This document shows, piece by piece, positions 55,264-64,000 of a DNA stretch of 64,000 nt. The translations under genes and the position numbers were made by a program. The notes under the pieces are model-generated. The model had not been told where the DNA came from, searched no databases, and saw only the letters and a program-made list of their open reading frames with translations. The first letter of the stretch is position 1; each line of letters starts with the position of its first letter. The stretch spans positions 62,001 to 126,000 of the forward strand of contig JAXMMT010000037.1 of NCBI GenBank assembly GCA_034399355.1, in the 5' to 3' direction. The DNA is from UBA2279 sp034399355. GTDB taxonomy: Bacteria; Actinomycetota; Coriobacteriia; Anaerosomatales; Anaerosomataceae.

Positions 55264-56469
55264 TCAGGCGCGCCTCGGGCGGGCAAAACGACGCTTTCCG
55301 ACCTGCAGCACACGGCCGTCGACGGCGCTTCCGGGCACGTCGTAGACTCCGGTATCGACCGCATCGCCTTCGATGCGCACAGCGCCCTGATCGATCATGC
55401 GTCTTCCTTCTGAGTTCGAGGCAACAAGACCGAGTGCTGCAAGGAGTGCCGGCAGGTGCACCGTGTCCGCAAGCTCGATCTCGACCTCCGGCACGTCCTC
55501 GGGAAGATCGTGCTGCTTGAACACACGATCGAATGCCACTTCGGCCATCGTCGCATTCTCCGCGGAGTGATAGAGCGCCACCATCTCGCGCGCTAGTCTG
55601 CGCTTGATCACGTTGGGGTGTAGTGACCCGTCAGCAAGACCCGACTCGGTACCGTCGATCTCGTCCACCGGAAGCGCGGTGCAGAGCCGATAGTACTTGA
55701 CCATCAGCTCATCCGGTATCGACATCACCTTCCCGAACATGTCGTCAGGCGCGTCGGTCAGCCCGATGTAGTTGCCATAGCTCTTGCTCATCTTCTGGAC
55801 GCCGTCGCTGCCTTCGAGCAGGGGCAGCGTCAGACAAACCTGCGGTTCAAGACCCATCTTCCCCATCAGTTCACGTCCCGCGAGGAGGTTGAACAGCTGG
55901 TCCGTACCTCCGAGCTCGACATCGGCCCTGATGGCGACGGAATCGTAGGCCTGAGCCACGGGGTAGAGGAGTTCGTGCAACGAGATGCCGATACCGTCCC
56001 GGTACCGTTTCGCGAAATCATCGCGCTCGAGGATACGAGCGACAGTAAAGCGACTTGTCAATCGAAGAATCTCCTCGAAGCCGAGCGGCCCGAGCCATTC
56101 CGAGTTCCTCCGCATCTCGGTGTGGTCGGGATCGAGGATCTTGTACGCCTGCTCTATATATGTGGCAGCATTCACTTCAATCTGCTCGGGCGTGAGGGGC
56201 GGGCGGGTAGCGCTGCGACCCGACGGATCACCGATAAGCGCGGTGAAATCCCCGATGATCAGAATCGCGCGGTGACCGAGGTCCTGGAACTGTCGCAGCT
56301 TGCGCAGCGGGACGGCATGGCCAAGATGGAGGTCGGGCGCGGTGGGATCGACACCGAGCTTGATGTTGAGTGGACGCCCCGTCTCAAGCTTCTTGATGAG
56401 GTCCTCTGCTGGCACCAGGTCTGCGATGCCGCTCCTGATTACGCGAAGCTGCTCGGCTGAGCTTGCCAC
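55264..56469 (-). CDS. tyrS: Tyrosyl-tRNA synthetase
   Basis: A 401-residue class I TyrRS. The HIGH-like site is DLHLGHAVPLRKL, the tyrosine pocket includes YPVAQAYDSVAI and ELGGTDQLFNLLAGREL, and the KMSKS loop reads KMSKSYGN. The C-terminal S4 RNA-binding domain (LVASNSEGRRMIDQGAVRI) is present. The GTG start at 56469 is preferred because GGAGGAGG lies 11 nt upstream; GTG at 56496 would add nine residues but has no ribosome site. No T-box leader fits in the short divergent gap (56470-56690) shared with the PBP gene. Confidence 0.95.
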   Translation of the reverse strand: MASSAEQLRVIRSGIADLVPAEDLIKKLETGRPLNIKLGVDPTAPDLHLGHAVPLRKLRQFQDLGHRAILIIGDFTALIGDPSGRSATRPPLTPEQIEVNAATYIEQAYKILDPDHTEMRRNSEWLGPLGFEEILRLTSRFTVARILERDDFAKRYRDGIGISLHELLYPVAQAYDSVAIRADVELGGTDQLFNLLAGRELMGKMGLEPQVCLTLPLLEGSDGVQKMSKSYGNYIGLTDAPDDMFGKVMSIPDELMVKYYRLCTALPVDEIDGTESGLADGSLHPNVIKRRLAREMVALYHSAENATMAEVAFDRVFKQHDLPEDVPEVEIELADTVHLPALLAALGLVASNSEGRRMIDQGAVRIEGDAVDTGVYDVPGSAVDGRVLQVGKRRFARPRRA

Positions 56470-56690
56470 GTAGGGTCGTACCTCCTCCTCGCACACCCGC
56501 CCGGCGCATCTAGCCTGTTACCGAACCGTGACCGCCACGCAGGTGTTTTGCTCATCGTTTGCAGGTCATACTAGCACGAAGAACGGCACCGTCCTCGGCC
56601 ATCAGGTACAGTATCTCAGGGAACGTGAGCCGTTTCTTGCCGAGGAGAACCCGCTCAAGCCGCGTTGCAGAGAACGGGCACCAGATACGT

Positions 56691-59354
56691 ATGGACGACT
56701 TCGACCGAAACGCAGGGCGGAACCACTCAACAGGCGCCGACAGAGGGAACCCGAAACCTCGCCCGCGTCCGCGGTCGAACGCACAGCCGGTGCCGCGCAA
56801 GCGGACACAGCGTGCGGCTCCCCGGCAGCAAACTGCCGGCGCCAAGGACCGCTCGCACACCGCGCCTCGACGCAAGGCACCCCAAGACCAGCGTCGGCCT
56901 TCCGGCGCACGGAAAGCCCCACACAGGCCCAGACGGCCTCTCCGCCGGTGGCGCAAGATGTTTCGCATCATCTGGATCGCCGTGGCACTGGCTCTCGCCG
57001 GAGGGCTCATCGCGGCTGGCGTCATGTACGTCTCCGCGACCAAGAGCCTACCCGACCTCAGTAACCCCACCAAGGGTCAAGACCAAACAAGCGTCATCTA
57101 CGATCGGAACGGCGATGTGATGACGGAATTGTACGCCGAGCAGAACCGGACGGACGTCACGTTCGACCAGATTCCCGTCCAACTACGTCAGGCCGTCATC
57201 TCGACCGAGGACCAGCGCTTCTATGAACATAAGGGTGTGGATCCCCTCAGCATCGCACGCGCGCTGTGGGTCGACATCACTCAGGGAAAGCGTCACGGCG
57301 GCTCAACCATAACGCAGCAGTACATCGTGAACACCTTCGTGGAGCGCGAGAACACGCTGACGCGCAAGTTCAAGGAGGCGGTTCTCGCCTACCACCTGGA
57401 GAAGGAGTACTCCAAAGACGAGATCCTGACGATGTACCTCAACGCCATCTACTTCGGCCATGGGGCATACGGTGTGCAGTCCGCCGCCGAGACGTACTTC
57501 GGTAAGAACGTCGGGAATCTGACGCTGGCGGAGTGCGCCATGATCGGCGGCGTCATCAAGTCGCCCGGGCAGTACTCGCCGCGAATCGATCCCGACGCCG
57601 CCAACACCCGCCGCAGCACCGTTCTCGGCCAGATGCTCGATGAAGGCTACATCAACCAACCCGAGCACGACGCCGCAGTGGCCGAGGAGTTCTCGCTCGC
57701 CCAGCCGAGAGTGGACACCGTCACGCCCGCCCCCTACTTCGTGGAGTGGGTGAAGCAGACGCTGATCGACGAGTACGGGCCCGACAGGGTGTTCAAGGGA
57801 GGACTCCACGTCACGACCACGATCGACCTGCGGATGCAGCAGGCGGCCGAGGACGCCATCGCCGCAGAGCTCGACCTTGAGGGCGACCCATCGGCATCGA
57901 TCGTGGCCATCGACCCGCGCACCGGCGAGGTGCTGGCGATGGTCGGGGGACGCGACTTCGCAACACAACAGTACAACGTCGCCGTACAGGGTCATCGACA
58001 GCCGGGATCGTCGTTCAAACCCTTCGTACTCGTTGCCGGCCTTGAGAACAACGTGTCGCCGGAGCAGACGTACGAGTCCGGGCCGGCAAGACTCGACATC
58101 CCCGGCGGTCAGGTGTGGAAGGTCACGGGCAGTTCCGCCGGAGGACCGCTGCGTCTGCGTCAGGCCACCGAGAAGTCAGTGAACTCCGTTTTTGCACAGC
58201 TGATTCTCGAAGTCGGTGCGGACAAGGTCGCCGAGACAGCGATGCGCCTCGGCATCGCAACAGACGTGAAGGCGGTACCCGCGATCGCGCTCGGCAGCCA
58301 GGAGGTCACGCCCCTCGAGATGGCGTCGGCATACGGAACCCTGGCAAACCAGGGGACACACATCCCGCCGTACGGCATCCTTGAGGTCAAGGACGCCGCA
58401 GGCGAGGTCTTGCAAATCGCTGACGCACAAGGCACCGAGGCGGTCTCCCCGGCTGTGGCGTACCTCACGACCGACATCCTGAGGGGTGTCATCAGCAAGG
58501 GTACCGGGACGGCGGCCAACATCAGCCGTCCTGCTGCAGGCAAGACTGGCACCACCCAGGCATATCGCGATGCTTGGTTCTGCGGCTACACTCCCCAACT
58601 CGCCGCATCGGTGTGGGTGGGCTACACCGAGGGTCAGATCGAGATGACGAACGTCCACGGTCGCAAGGTGACGGGAGGTTCCTTCCCTGCAGAGATCTGG
58701 GCACGCTTCATGAAGGCAGCCCTTGACGGTCAGCCGAAAGAGGACTTCAAGCGGCCTAAGGGGCTCACCTCGGCCAGTATCTGTCTCGAATCGGGTCAGC
58801 TCGCAACCGAGTTCTGCGAGAAGACTGGTTCTGCACTGTTCCTCGCGGGAAAGACTCCACTCGAATGCGAGCTGCACATTGGCCCTGTCCAGATAGAACT
58901 CCCTAATTTCATCGGCATGACCAAGGAAGCCGCCATTGCGGCGCTCAACAAACTCCTGCTGCTCTTCAAGGTGGAGGAGCAAGAGATGGAGGGCGTCCCC
59001 GCAGGCATCGTCGGAGACCAGGATCCGCGCTATCCGAGCACGGTGACGACCGAGACGGTGGTGACACTCTATGTTTCGAAGGGTGCCCCGACCAGTCAAC
59101 CGCCGGTCGCTTCGTTCGTATACACGCCTCCGACACCCAAACCCAACGAGGAAATCACCTTCGACGCGTCGGAATCGAGCAGCGACAGCGAAATCGTGAA
59201 GTATGCGTGGGAGTTTGGCGACTCATCGCCCCTACTCGAGGGCGTCGTGGTGAAGCATGTCTTCACAGCCGCAGGCACGTACACGGTCACGCTGTGGGTG
59301 ACGGACGACAACGGTCAGGTGTCGAGCCTACCTGTGGTCGTCGAGGTCAAGTAG
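56691..59354 (+). CDS. Class A penicillin-binding protein with PASTA and PKD domains
   Basis: An 887-residue bifunctional peptidoglycan synthase. A basic, Pro/Arg-rich cytoplasmic tail (about 1-88) precedes one membrane helix (about 89-113). The GT51 transglycosylase has EDQRFYEHKG, GGSTITQQYI and YLNAIYFGHGAYG. The transpeptidase has SSFK (about 438), SVN and KTGTTQ (about 617). A PASTA domain (about 735-800) and a C-terminal PKD domain (about 803-887; FDASESSSDSE, YAWEFGDSSP) follow. The start is uncertain: ATG at 56691 has only a weak ribosome site, and 56559 is a longer alternative. Confidence 0.93.
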   Translation: MDDFDRNAGRNHSTGADRGNPKPRPRPRSNAQPVPRKRTQRAAPRQQTAGAKDRSHTAPRRKAPQDQRRPSGARKAPHRPRRPLRRWRKMFRIIWIAVALALAGGLIAAGVMYVSATKSLPDLSNPTKGQDQTSVIYDRNGDVMTELYAEQNRTDVTFDQIPVQLRQAVISTEDQRFYEHKGVDPLSIARALWVDITQGKRHGGSTITQQYIVNTFVERENTLTRKFKEAVLAYHLEKEYSKDEILTMYLNAIYFGHGAYGVQSAAETYFGKNVGNLTLAECAMIGGVIKSPGQYSPRIDPDAANTRRSTVLGQMLDEGYINQPEHDAAVAEEFSLAQPRVDTVTPAPYFVEWVKQTLIDEYGPDRVFKGGLHVTTTIDLRMQQAAEDAIAAELDLEGDPSASIVAIDPRTGEVLAMVGGRDFATQQYNVAVQGHRQPGSSFKPFVLVAGLENNVSPEQTYESGPARLDIPGGQVWKVTGSSAGGPLRLRQATEKSVNSVFAQLILEVGADKVAETAMRLGIATDVKAVPAIALGSQEVTPLEMASAYGTLANQGTHIPPYGILEVKDAAGEVLQIADAQGTEAVSPAVAYLTTDILRGVISKGTGTAANISRPAAGKTGTTQAYRDAWFCGYTPQLAASVWVGYTEGQIEMTNVHGRKVTGGSFPAEIWARFMKAALDGQPKEDFKRPKGLTSASICLESGQLATEFCEKTGSALFLAGKTPLECELHIGPVQIELPNFIGMTKEAAIAALNKLLLLFKVEEQEMEGVPAGIVGDQDPRYPSTVTTETVVTLYVSKGAPTSQPPVASFVYTPPTPKPNEEITFDASESSSDSEIVKYAWEFGDSSPLLEGVVVKHVFTAAGTYTVTLWVTDDNGQVSSLPVVVEVK

Positions 59355-59358
59355 GACA

Positions 59359-61782
59359 TCAGCGCACGCCCCGGAAGAAGTGCCCGCTTGTCGCCGGCGT
59401 CACGAGTGGCTCCGTTGCAGGCGTTCCGCCGGCCAGCGCGACGTCAAGAGCGGCACGGTACGCCGACACGACACGTACTTGCTCGGCCACGTCCTCTGTC
59501 GTGAAGTCCAGGCGCACCGCCGATACCCCGGTCGTAAGCACCCCGGCCAGCGCACGAATGAGATCGAGGGTCACCGCGTTGTAGATGTGGCTCCGCCCGG
59601 TCGCGTCCGTGCACACGGGGAACTCGTAGCCCTTCTCGTCCCGCAACACCCAGCTGTGGTTGCGGTGTTCGCAAGAACCACATTCTCGGGTGCAGCCTCC
59701 TGCGTTCTGCAGTACGCAGCGCTCGGCCACCATCAGCTCGACACGACCGTACGCGACCGCACCCACGGGTATGGGTGACCCTCTCGTCAGCGCGGTCAGC
59801 TGCGCAGCGGTCAACTCGTGTGACGCCCACAGCAACGTCACACCCAGCGCATCAACAGTCTCAGCTGCCCACGGGTTCACGATGTTCAGCGGCCAATCCG
59901 CCGTAACGCGCGCCTTGTTGCCGAGCGCTTCGCGTACGATGCCGAGGTTGCCCGCGGTGACCGGGGAACCCTCATCGCAGAAAGCGAGAAGCGCAGCGGA
60001 TTCCTCCTCGTGTGCGATCCTCGGCAGCAGCGGCGTCACATTTTGGGGCAGCGGCGTGCTGCCGTCGGCCGCGGTCACCCGCCACAACACGCGGTCGGCT
60101 CCCGCTTCGAGGCATGCCGAAGCCGTTACGGTATCCACAACGCATGCGACGAGCGCGACCGACGTGTGCGAATCGGCTTTGAGGCCGACCGCCGGCACAA
60201 CGACCGGCTCTCGCTTCGCCCGATCGGCCCACGGCTCGAGCCGCAGGCGATCTAGCGATTCGAGTGCTTCCCTGCGGGCCGCGTGAAGAACCGAGTACCC
60301 GATGCCGGCACCATGCTCCAGGTCGATGTCGAAGGACTCGACGACATAACCCGACCCCCCGACTCGTCCCACATGTTCAGCGATCTCCTCGGCAGAAACC
60401 GCCTTGGTTCGCGCCGATTCGACCACCGGCCCGAAGGCTTCGACACGAGCTTCACCGACGGTCGCCGTGATCGAAAGCGGCTGCCCGATGCGAACCCGCA
60501 CACCCAGATGCACGGGAGTAGCGCGGTGTCCGATGGCGTCGCCGCCCTCGAACGTGCGCCGGGCGGCGTCGAGCATGGTAGCGTTGGCCACGCGAAACAC
60601 ACGATCGCCTGGAGCGACGCTCCCCTCCAGCGTCACGTCCACTCGTGAGCCCGAGGGCGCGTTCGCACACACCGCCCCGCGGATACGCAACTCACCCGCC
60701 CTCTGTGCGAAGCGCCCGCTACCCGTCCAGAACTCGATCGTGTCACTCGCATCAAGCGCGCGGCCAAGGGAGACCTCAGCCGTACCGGCAGCCGCTCGTA
60801 TCACGCGACCGATTGGGACACCCCGGTTGTTCGGCCGACCGAGACTCATCATCCGACCGTCTCTGATACCCGCCAGGTACGCTTCGCTGAAGCCGCGGTT
60901 GAACGCCTCCTCGAGAAGTTCCCCCTCCGCGTCAGACACCGAATAGTTCTCGGGATCCGCAGCGGCCCGATCGAGCGCCGCTCGATAGACGCCCACCACG
61001 ATCGCCACGTACTCGGACGCCTTCATGCGCCCCTCGATCTTGAGCGCTGCCACACCGCTGCGTATGAGTGCGGGCAACTGGCCGATGCCTGCCAGATCCT
61101 TGGGACTGAGCAGGTACCGACCCTTCGCGTCGATCTGCTCGGCGCCGTCGCGCACGAGCGTGTACGGCAGCCGACACGGCTGCGCACACAATCCGCGATT
61201 GGCGGAGCGCCCGCCAATCACCGACGACATCAGACACTGGCCTGAATAGCAGTAGCACAGCGACCCGTGGACGAAAGACTCGACTTCAACGTCAACCGAG
61301 CCAGCGATCATCGCTACCTCGGCGACAGACAGCTCGCGCGCAAGCGTGATTCGCGAACATCCGAGTTCCGCGAGCGTTCGGACAGACGCGACATTGTGAG
61401 CGTTGATCTGCGTCGATGCGTGTACCCGTACGTCCGGCAGCGCGCGTCGGAGAACGCGAAGTAGTCCGATGTCCTGCACGATCACTGCGTCGACACCTGC
61501 GGCCCACGCGCTGTCGATGAGATCGACCGCCTGCTTCATCTCGTCGGGTAGGACCACGATGTTCGCAGTAAGATACACCTTCGCGCCGCGCAGGTGCGCG
61601 AACCGCGTGCCCTCGGTGAGCGTCTCAAGATCGAAGTTCTCAGCGCCGCGACGCGCGTTAAAATCAGCCAGACCGAGATAGACAGCGTCGGCGCCGTTGT
61701 TGATTGCGGCGACAAGCGCGGTGAGTCCACCGGCAGGCGCAAGGAGCTCTGGTTTGTCCCAAACGAAGCGAGGCTCGTGCAT
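59359..61782 (-). CDS. U32 peptidase-family protein (with DUF3656)
   Basis: An 807-residue protein of the U32 family. The N-terminal domain has PELLAPAGGLTALVAAINNGADAV in part and FVHGSLCYCYSGQCLMSS, with further cysteines in RGLCAQPCRLPY; these are probable Fe-S ligands. DUF3656-type segments and a Cys-rich C-terminal part (CVLQNAGGCTRECGSCEHR) follow. Relatives (RlhA, TrhP) hydroxylate rRNA or tRNA, rather than digesting peptides. It converges with the PBP gene, 4 bp apart. Confidence 0.9.
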   Translation of the reverse strand: MHEPRFVWDKPELLAPAGGLTALVAAINNGADAVYLGLADFNARRGAENFDLETLTEGTRFAHLRGAKVYLTANIVVLPDEMKQAVDLIDSAWAAGVDAVIVQDIGLLRVLRRALPDVRVHASTQINAHNVASVRTLAELGCSRITLARELSVAEVAMIAGSVDVEVESFVHGSLCYCYSGQCLMSSVIGGRSANRGLCAQPCRLPYTLVRDGAEQIDAKGRYLLSPKDLAGIGQLPALIRSGVAALKIEGRMKASEYVAIVVGVYRAALDRAAADPENYSVSDAEGELLEEAFNRGFSEAYLAGIRDGRMMSLGRPNNRGVPIGRVIRAAAGTAEVSLGRALDASDTIEFWTGSGRFAQRAGELRIRGAVCANAPSGSRVDVTLEGSVAPGDRVFRVANATMLDAARRTFEGGDAIGHRATPVHLGVRVRIGQPLSITATVGEARVEAFGPVVESARTKAVSAEEIAEHVGRVGGSGYVVESFDIDLEHGAGIGYSVLHAARREALESLDRLRLEPWADRAKREPVVVPAVGLKADSHTSVALVACVVDTVTASACLEAGADRVLWRVTAADGSTPLPQNVTPLLPRIAHEEESAALLAFCDEGSPVTAGNLGIVREALGNKARVTADWPLNIVNPWAAETVDALGVTLLWASHELTAAQLTALTRGSPIPVGAVAYGRVELMVAERCVLQNAGGCTRECGSCEHRNHSWVLRDEKGYEFPVCTDATGRSHIYNAVTLDLIRALAGVLTTGVSAVRLDFTTEDVAEQVRVVSAYRAALDVALAGGTPATEPLVTPATSGHFFRGVR

Positions 61783-61922
61783 GACGATTCGCCTTCAGTG
61801 TGTCGGAGAGCGCGTGGTCCCGCGCCGGACGAGTATACAATGCCCCGACGGCCCATGAGCGTCCCGACCTGGCATCGTGCAGCACAAGCAGCCATAATGT
61901 GTCGTTGGACGGAGGGAACCTG

Positions 61923-64000
61923 ATGTCAAGGCGCACGCGGCTCCGCCGCATGAAGAAGCCCCATATCGCGGCCCGTGTGATCGTGTGCGGCATCGCAGCG
62001 CTGCTCGCTATCAGCGTACTGTTCACCAGCATCGGAGTCGCCGGGGCGTTCGCCATGGTTTCCGGCTGGCTGATCGACCTTCCCGACTTGGAGGATCCCA
62101 ACGCTTTCAAGGTCGCACAGACAACGAGGATCTACTCGGCAGACAACAAACTCATCGCCAACCTGTACCTGGAGAACCGCCAGGTCGTCGATATCGAGGA
62201 CATCTCCCCCCACTTGCAACACGCCCTGGTCGCGGTCGAGGACGAGCGCTTCTACCAGCACAACGGCTTTGACGCTGTCGGCATCGCCCGGGCTTTCATC
62301 ACCAACCTGGTCGCAGGCGACGTCGAGGAAGGCGCCTCGACGATCACCCAGCAATACATCCGCAACACCGTCCTTGCGGATGAACGCACCGACATCTCCT
62401 ATCGCCGTAAGGCCCGCGAAGCGTACCTGGCTTACCAGCTCGAACAACGCATGTCCAAAGACGAAGTACTCAGTATGTACCTGAATACGGTCTACTTCGG
62501 CGAGGGTGCGTATGGCGCCGAAGCCGCGTCCCTCGCTTTCTTCAACAAACACGCGTCTGAGCTGACGATTGCCGAGGCGGCACTGCTGGCGGGTGTCCTA
62601 CAGTCACCGAGCAGGCTTACGCCCTACGACAACGCCGAAGGCGCGGTCTCGCGCCGGCAGTGGGTCCTGAGCAAGATGCACGAGCAGGGATACATCACCG
62701 ACGAGGAGTATGAGGCGGCCAAGGTCGAGGAACTCCACCTTGAGCGCGCTGCACAGCTGGACGAGCAGGGTGTTTACTCGGCGCCCTACTTCGTCGCTCA
62801 CGTGAAGAAGCTCCTGCAAGATGAGTACGGTACGGGCCTCGTGTTCCAGGGCGGCTTGACCGTCTACACGACGCTCGATACCACCATGCAAGATCAGGCC
62901 GAGAAGGCCTGTCGCAAGATCATGGACCGCGACACCGACCCGGACTACGCGCTCGTGGCGGTCGAACCGGAGACCGGCAAGATCAAGGCCCTCGTGGGCG
63001 GCAAGGACTGGGACACCAACAAGTTCAATTTTGCCACCCAGGCCAAACGGCAGCCCGGCTCAGCGTTCAAGATGTTCACGCTGGTCACCGCGCTCAAGCA
63101 GGGCATGCCTCCGACGCGCAAGATCGACTCCTCGTCACCGGCAATCATAGAGACCGGCGGCAAGCCCTGGCACGTCACAGGCGGCGGCAAGGGATACATC
63201 ACACTCCAGCAGGCCACTGTGGGCTCAGTGAACGCCGCCTTCGCACGGTTGATTGCCGAGATGGGCGCCGAACCGGTAGTCGAGACTGCACACGACATGG
63301 GCATCACCAGCGACGTACAGCCGTTCTTGTCGATCACACTCGGCAGCCAGGAAGTCACTCCACTCGAGATGGCATCATCCTTCTCGACGCTCGCAAACGA
63401 GGGCACGCACATGCCGCCCGTCGCGATCGACAGAATCCTCGATTCCAAAGGTGAGACGATATACGAAGCTGCCTACAAGGGAACCGAGGCGATCAGCCCC
63501 TCGATCGCCTATGCGGCGACGCAGATTCTTAAAGGTGTCATCTCCGGCGGCACCGCGCGCCGCGCCAACATCGGACGCCCTGCGGCAGGCAAGACCGGGA
63601 CCACCCAAGACTACCGTGACGCGTGGTTCTGCGGGTACACACCGCAGCTCTCCTGCTCGGTATGGATGGGCTACACGCCTGAGAAGCCAATGCGCAATGT
63701 ACACGGAATCACGGTATTCGGCGGAACGTTCCCCGCGATGATTTGGGCCGAGTTCATGAAGAACGCGCTCGCGAACGAGCCGAAACTCGACTTCAAGAAG
63801 GCGCCCACGCCAAAGTACACCTGGAAGAAGGAGTGGGACATACCTGAGATCGACGTCCCGGACGTCACGGGCATGACACAGGCAGAGGCCGAGACGACAC
63901 TGACCGACGCCAAACTGGAGGTCACCGTGAGCCTGGCCTACAGCCCCACCGTGCCCATGGGACGAGTCATCAGTCAAACGCCGGCCGCTGGATCCATAGC
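61923..64000 (+). CDS. Class A penicillin-binding protein, partial at window end
   Basis: At least 692 codons; the 3' end lies beyond the window. After a short basic tail and a membrane helix it has GT51 motifs (EDERFYQHNG, GASTITQQYIRN, YLNTVYFGEGAYG), then transpeptidase motifs GSAFKM (about 378), SVN and KTGTTQD (about 556), and the start of a PASTA domain (DVPDVTGMTQAEAETTL). GGAGGG lies 6 nt before the ATG at 61923. It is a paralogue of the PBP at 56691 but lacks the long Arg/Pro tail. An upstream TATACAAT (61834-61841) may be its -10. Confidence 0.95.
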   Translation, partial: MSRRTRLRRMKKPHIAARVIVCGIAALLAISVLFTSIGVAGAFAMVSGWLIDLPDLEDPNAFKVAQTTRIYSADNKLIANLYLENRQVVDIEDISPHLQHALVAVEDERFYQHNGFDAVGIARAFITNLVAGDVEEGASTITQQYIRNTVLADERTDISYRRKAREAYLAYQLEQRMSKDEVLSMYLNTVYFGEGAYGAEAASLAFFNKHASELTIAEAALLAGVLQSPSRLTPYDNAEGAVSRRQWVLSKMHEQGYITDEEYEAAKVEELHLERAAQLDEQGVYSAPYFVAHVKKLLQDEYGTGLVFQGGLTVYTTLDTTMQDQAEKACRKIMDRDTDPDYALVAVEPETGKIKALVGGKDWDTNKFNFATQAKRQPGSAFKMFTLVTALKQGMPPTRKIDSSSPAIIETGGKPWHVTGGGKGYITLQQATVGSVNAAFARLIAEMGAEPVVETAHDMGITSDVQPFLSITLGSQEVTPLEMASSFSTLANEGTHMPPVAIDRILDSKGETIYEAAYKGTEAISPSIAYAATQILKGVISGGTARRANIGRPAAGKTGTTQDYRDAWFCGYTPQLSCSVWMGYTPEKPMRNVHGITVFGGTFPAMIWAEFMKNALANEPKLDFKKAPTPKYTWKKEWDIPEIDVPDVTGMTQAEAETTLTDAKLEVTVSLAYSPTVPMGRVISQTPAAGSI

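Noticed and set aside
56470..56690. T-box riboswitch upstream of tyrS
   Set aside because: The divergent gap is short and no specifier stem or T-box sequence is visible.

Overview
The window is a GC-rich, densely packed bacterial chromosome segment holding housekeeping genes. There is no sign of a prophage, insertion sequence, plasmid or CRISPR array. The gene set suggests an anaerobic Actinobacteria-type organism, most likely close to Coriobacteriia. Reasons: a 16S rRNA of actinobacterial character, a SigB/SigF-type sigma factor with an RsbW kinase, a Cheo-type LexA box (GAAC-N4-GTTC), an oxygen-independent B12-type ribonucleotide reductase, a superoxide reductase, and the QueH form of epoxyqueuosine reductase. 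The exact taxon is inference; a 16S comparison would settle it.

Layout. 1-8250 (minus): end of an ABC-2 export system, then mltG-ruvX-alaS and an AI-2E-type permease in overlapping genes, then a SigB-like sigma factor and its RsbW-like regulator. 8.6-25.3 kb (minus): a DUF948 protein, rarA, a thioredoxin-fold lipoprotein, aspS, hisS, a metallo-hydrolase, relA/spoT, a very large RecJ-HIRAN-RecQ-type fusion, secF, secD, an HD-domain protein, yajC and tgt. 25.4-27 kb (plus): an ECF sigma factor and its zinc-finger anti-sigma factor, sitting inside the queuosine genes (tgt, queA, queH). 28.7-41 kb (mostly minus): cold-shock protein, folD, isochorismatase-like hydrolase, superoxide reductase (plus), lipoprotein, ruvCAB with an SOS box, yebC, pdxST, a DUF3048 lipoprotein, lgt, htpX, lemA. 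41-46 kb (mostly plus): rhomboid protease, azlCD exporter, DUF1015 protein, and a geranylgeranyl-reductase-like flavoprotein. 46-49.6 kb (minus): dcd and nrdJ with paired NrdR-like boxes at the nrdJ promoter, and a NifU C-terminal-domain protein. 49.7-54.7 kb (minus): a complete rRNA operon in order 16S-23S-5S, with long inverted repeats around each mature rRNA and a near-consensus promoter at 54923-54951. 55.2-64 kb: tyrS, two class A penicillin-binding proteins (one with PASTA plus PKD domains; the second cut by the window end) and a U32 peptidase-family protein.

How it fits together: most genes serve translation (alaS, aspS, hisS, tyrS, rRNA, queuosine), DNA repair (ruvABC, rarA, recJ fusion), protein export (secDF-yajC, lgt), cell-wall growth (mltG, two PBPs) and stress control (relA, sigma/anti-sigma pairs, htpX, csp). 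The most unusual items are the RecJ-HIRAN-helicase fusion, the PBP with a C-terminal PKD domain, the NrdR and LexA operators, and several short uncharacterised proteins (38-aa membrane protein, 68-aa and 90-aa cysteine-rich proteins). I did not find a clearly new multi-gene defence or biosynthetic system.
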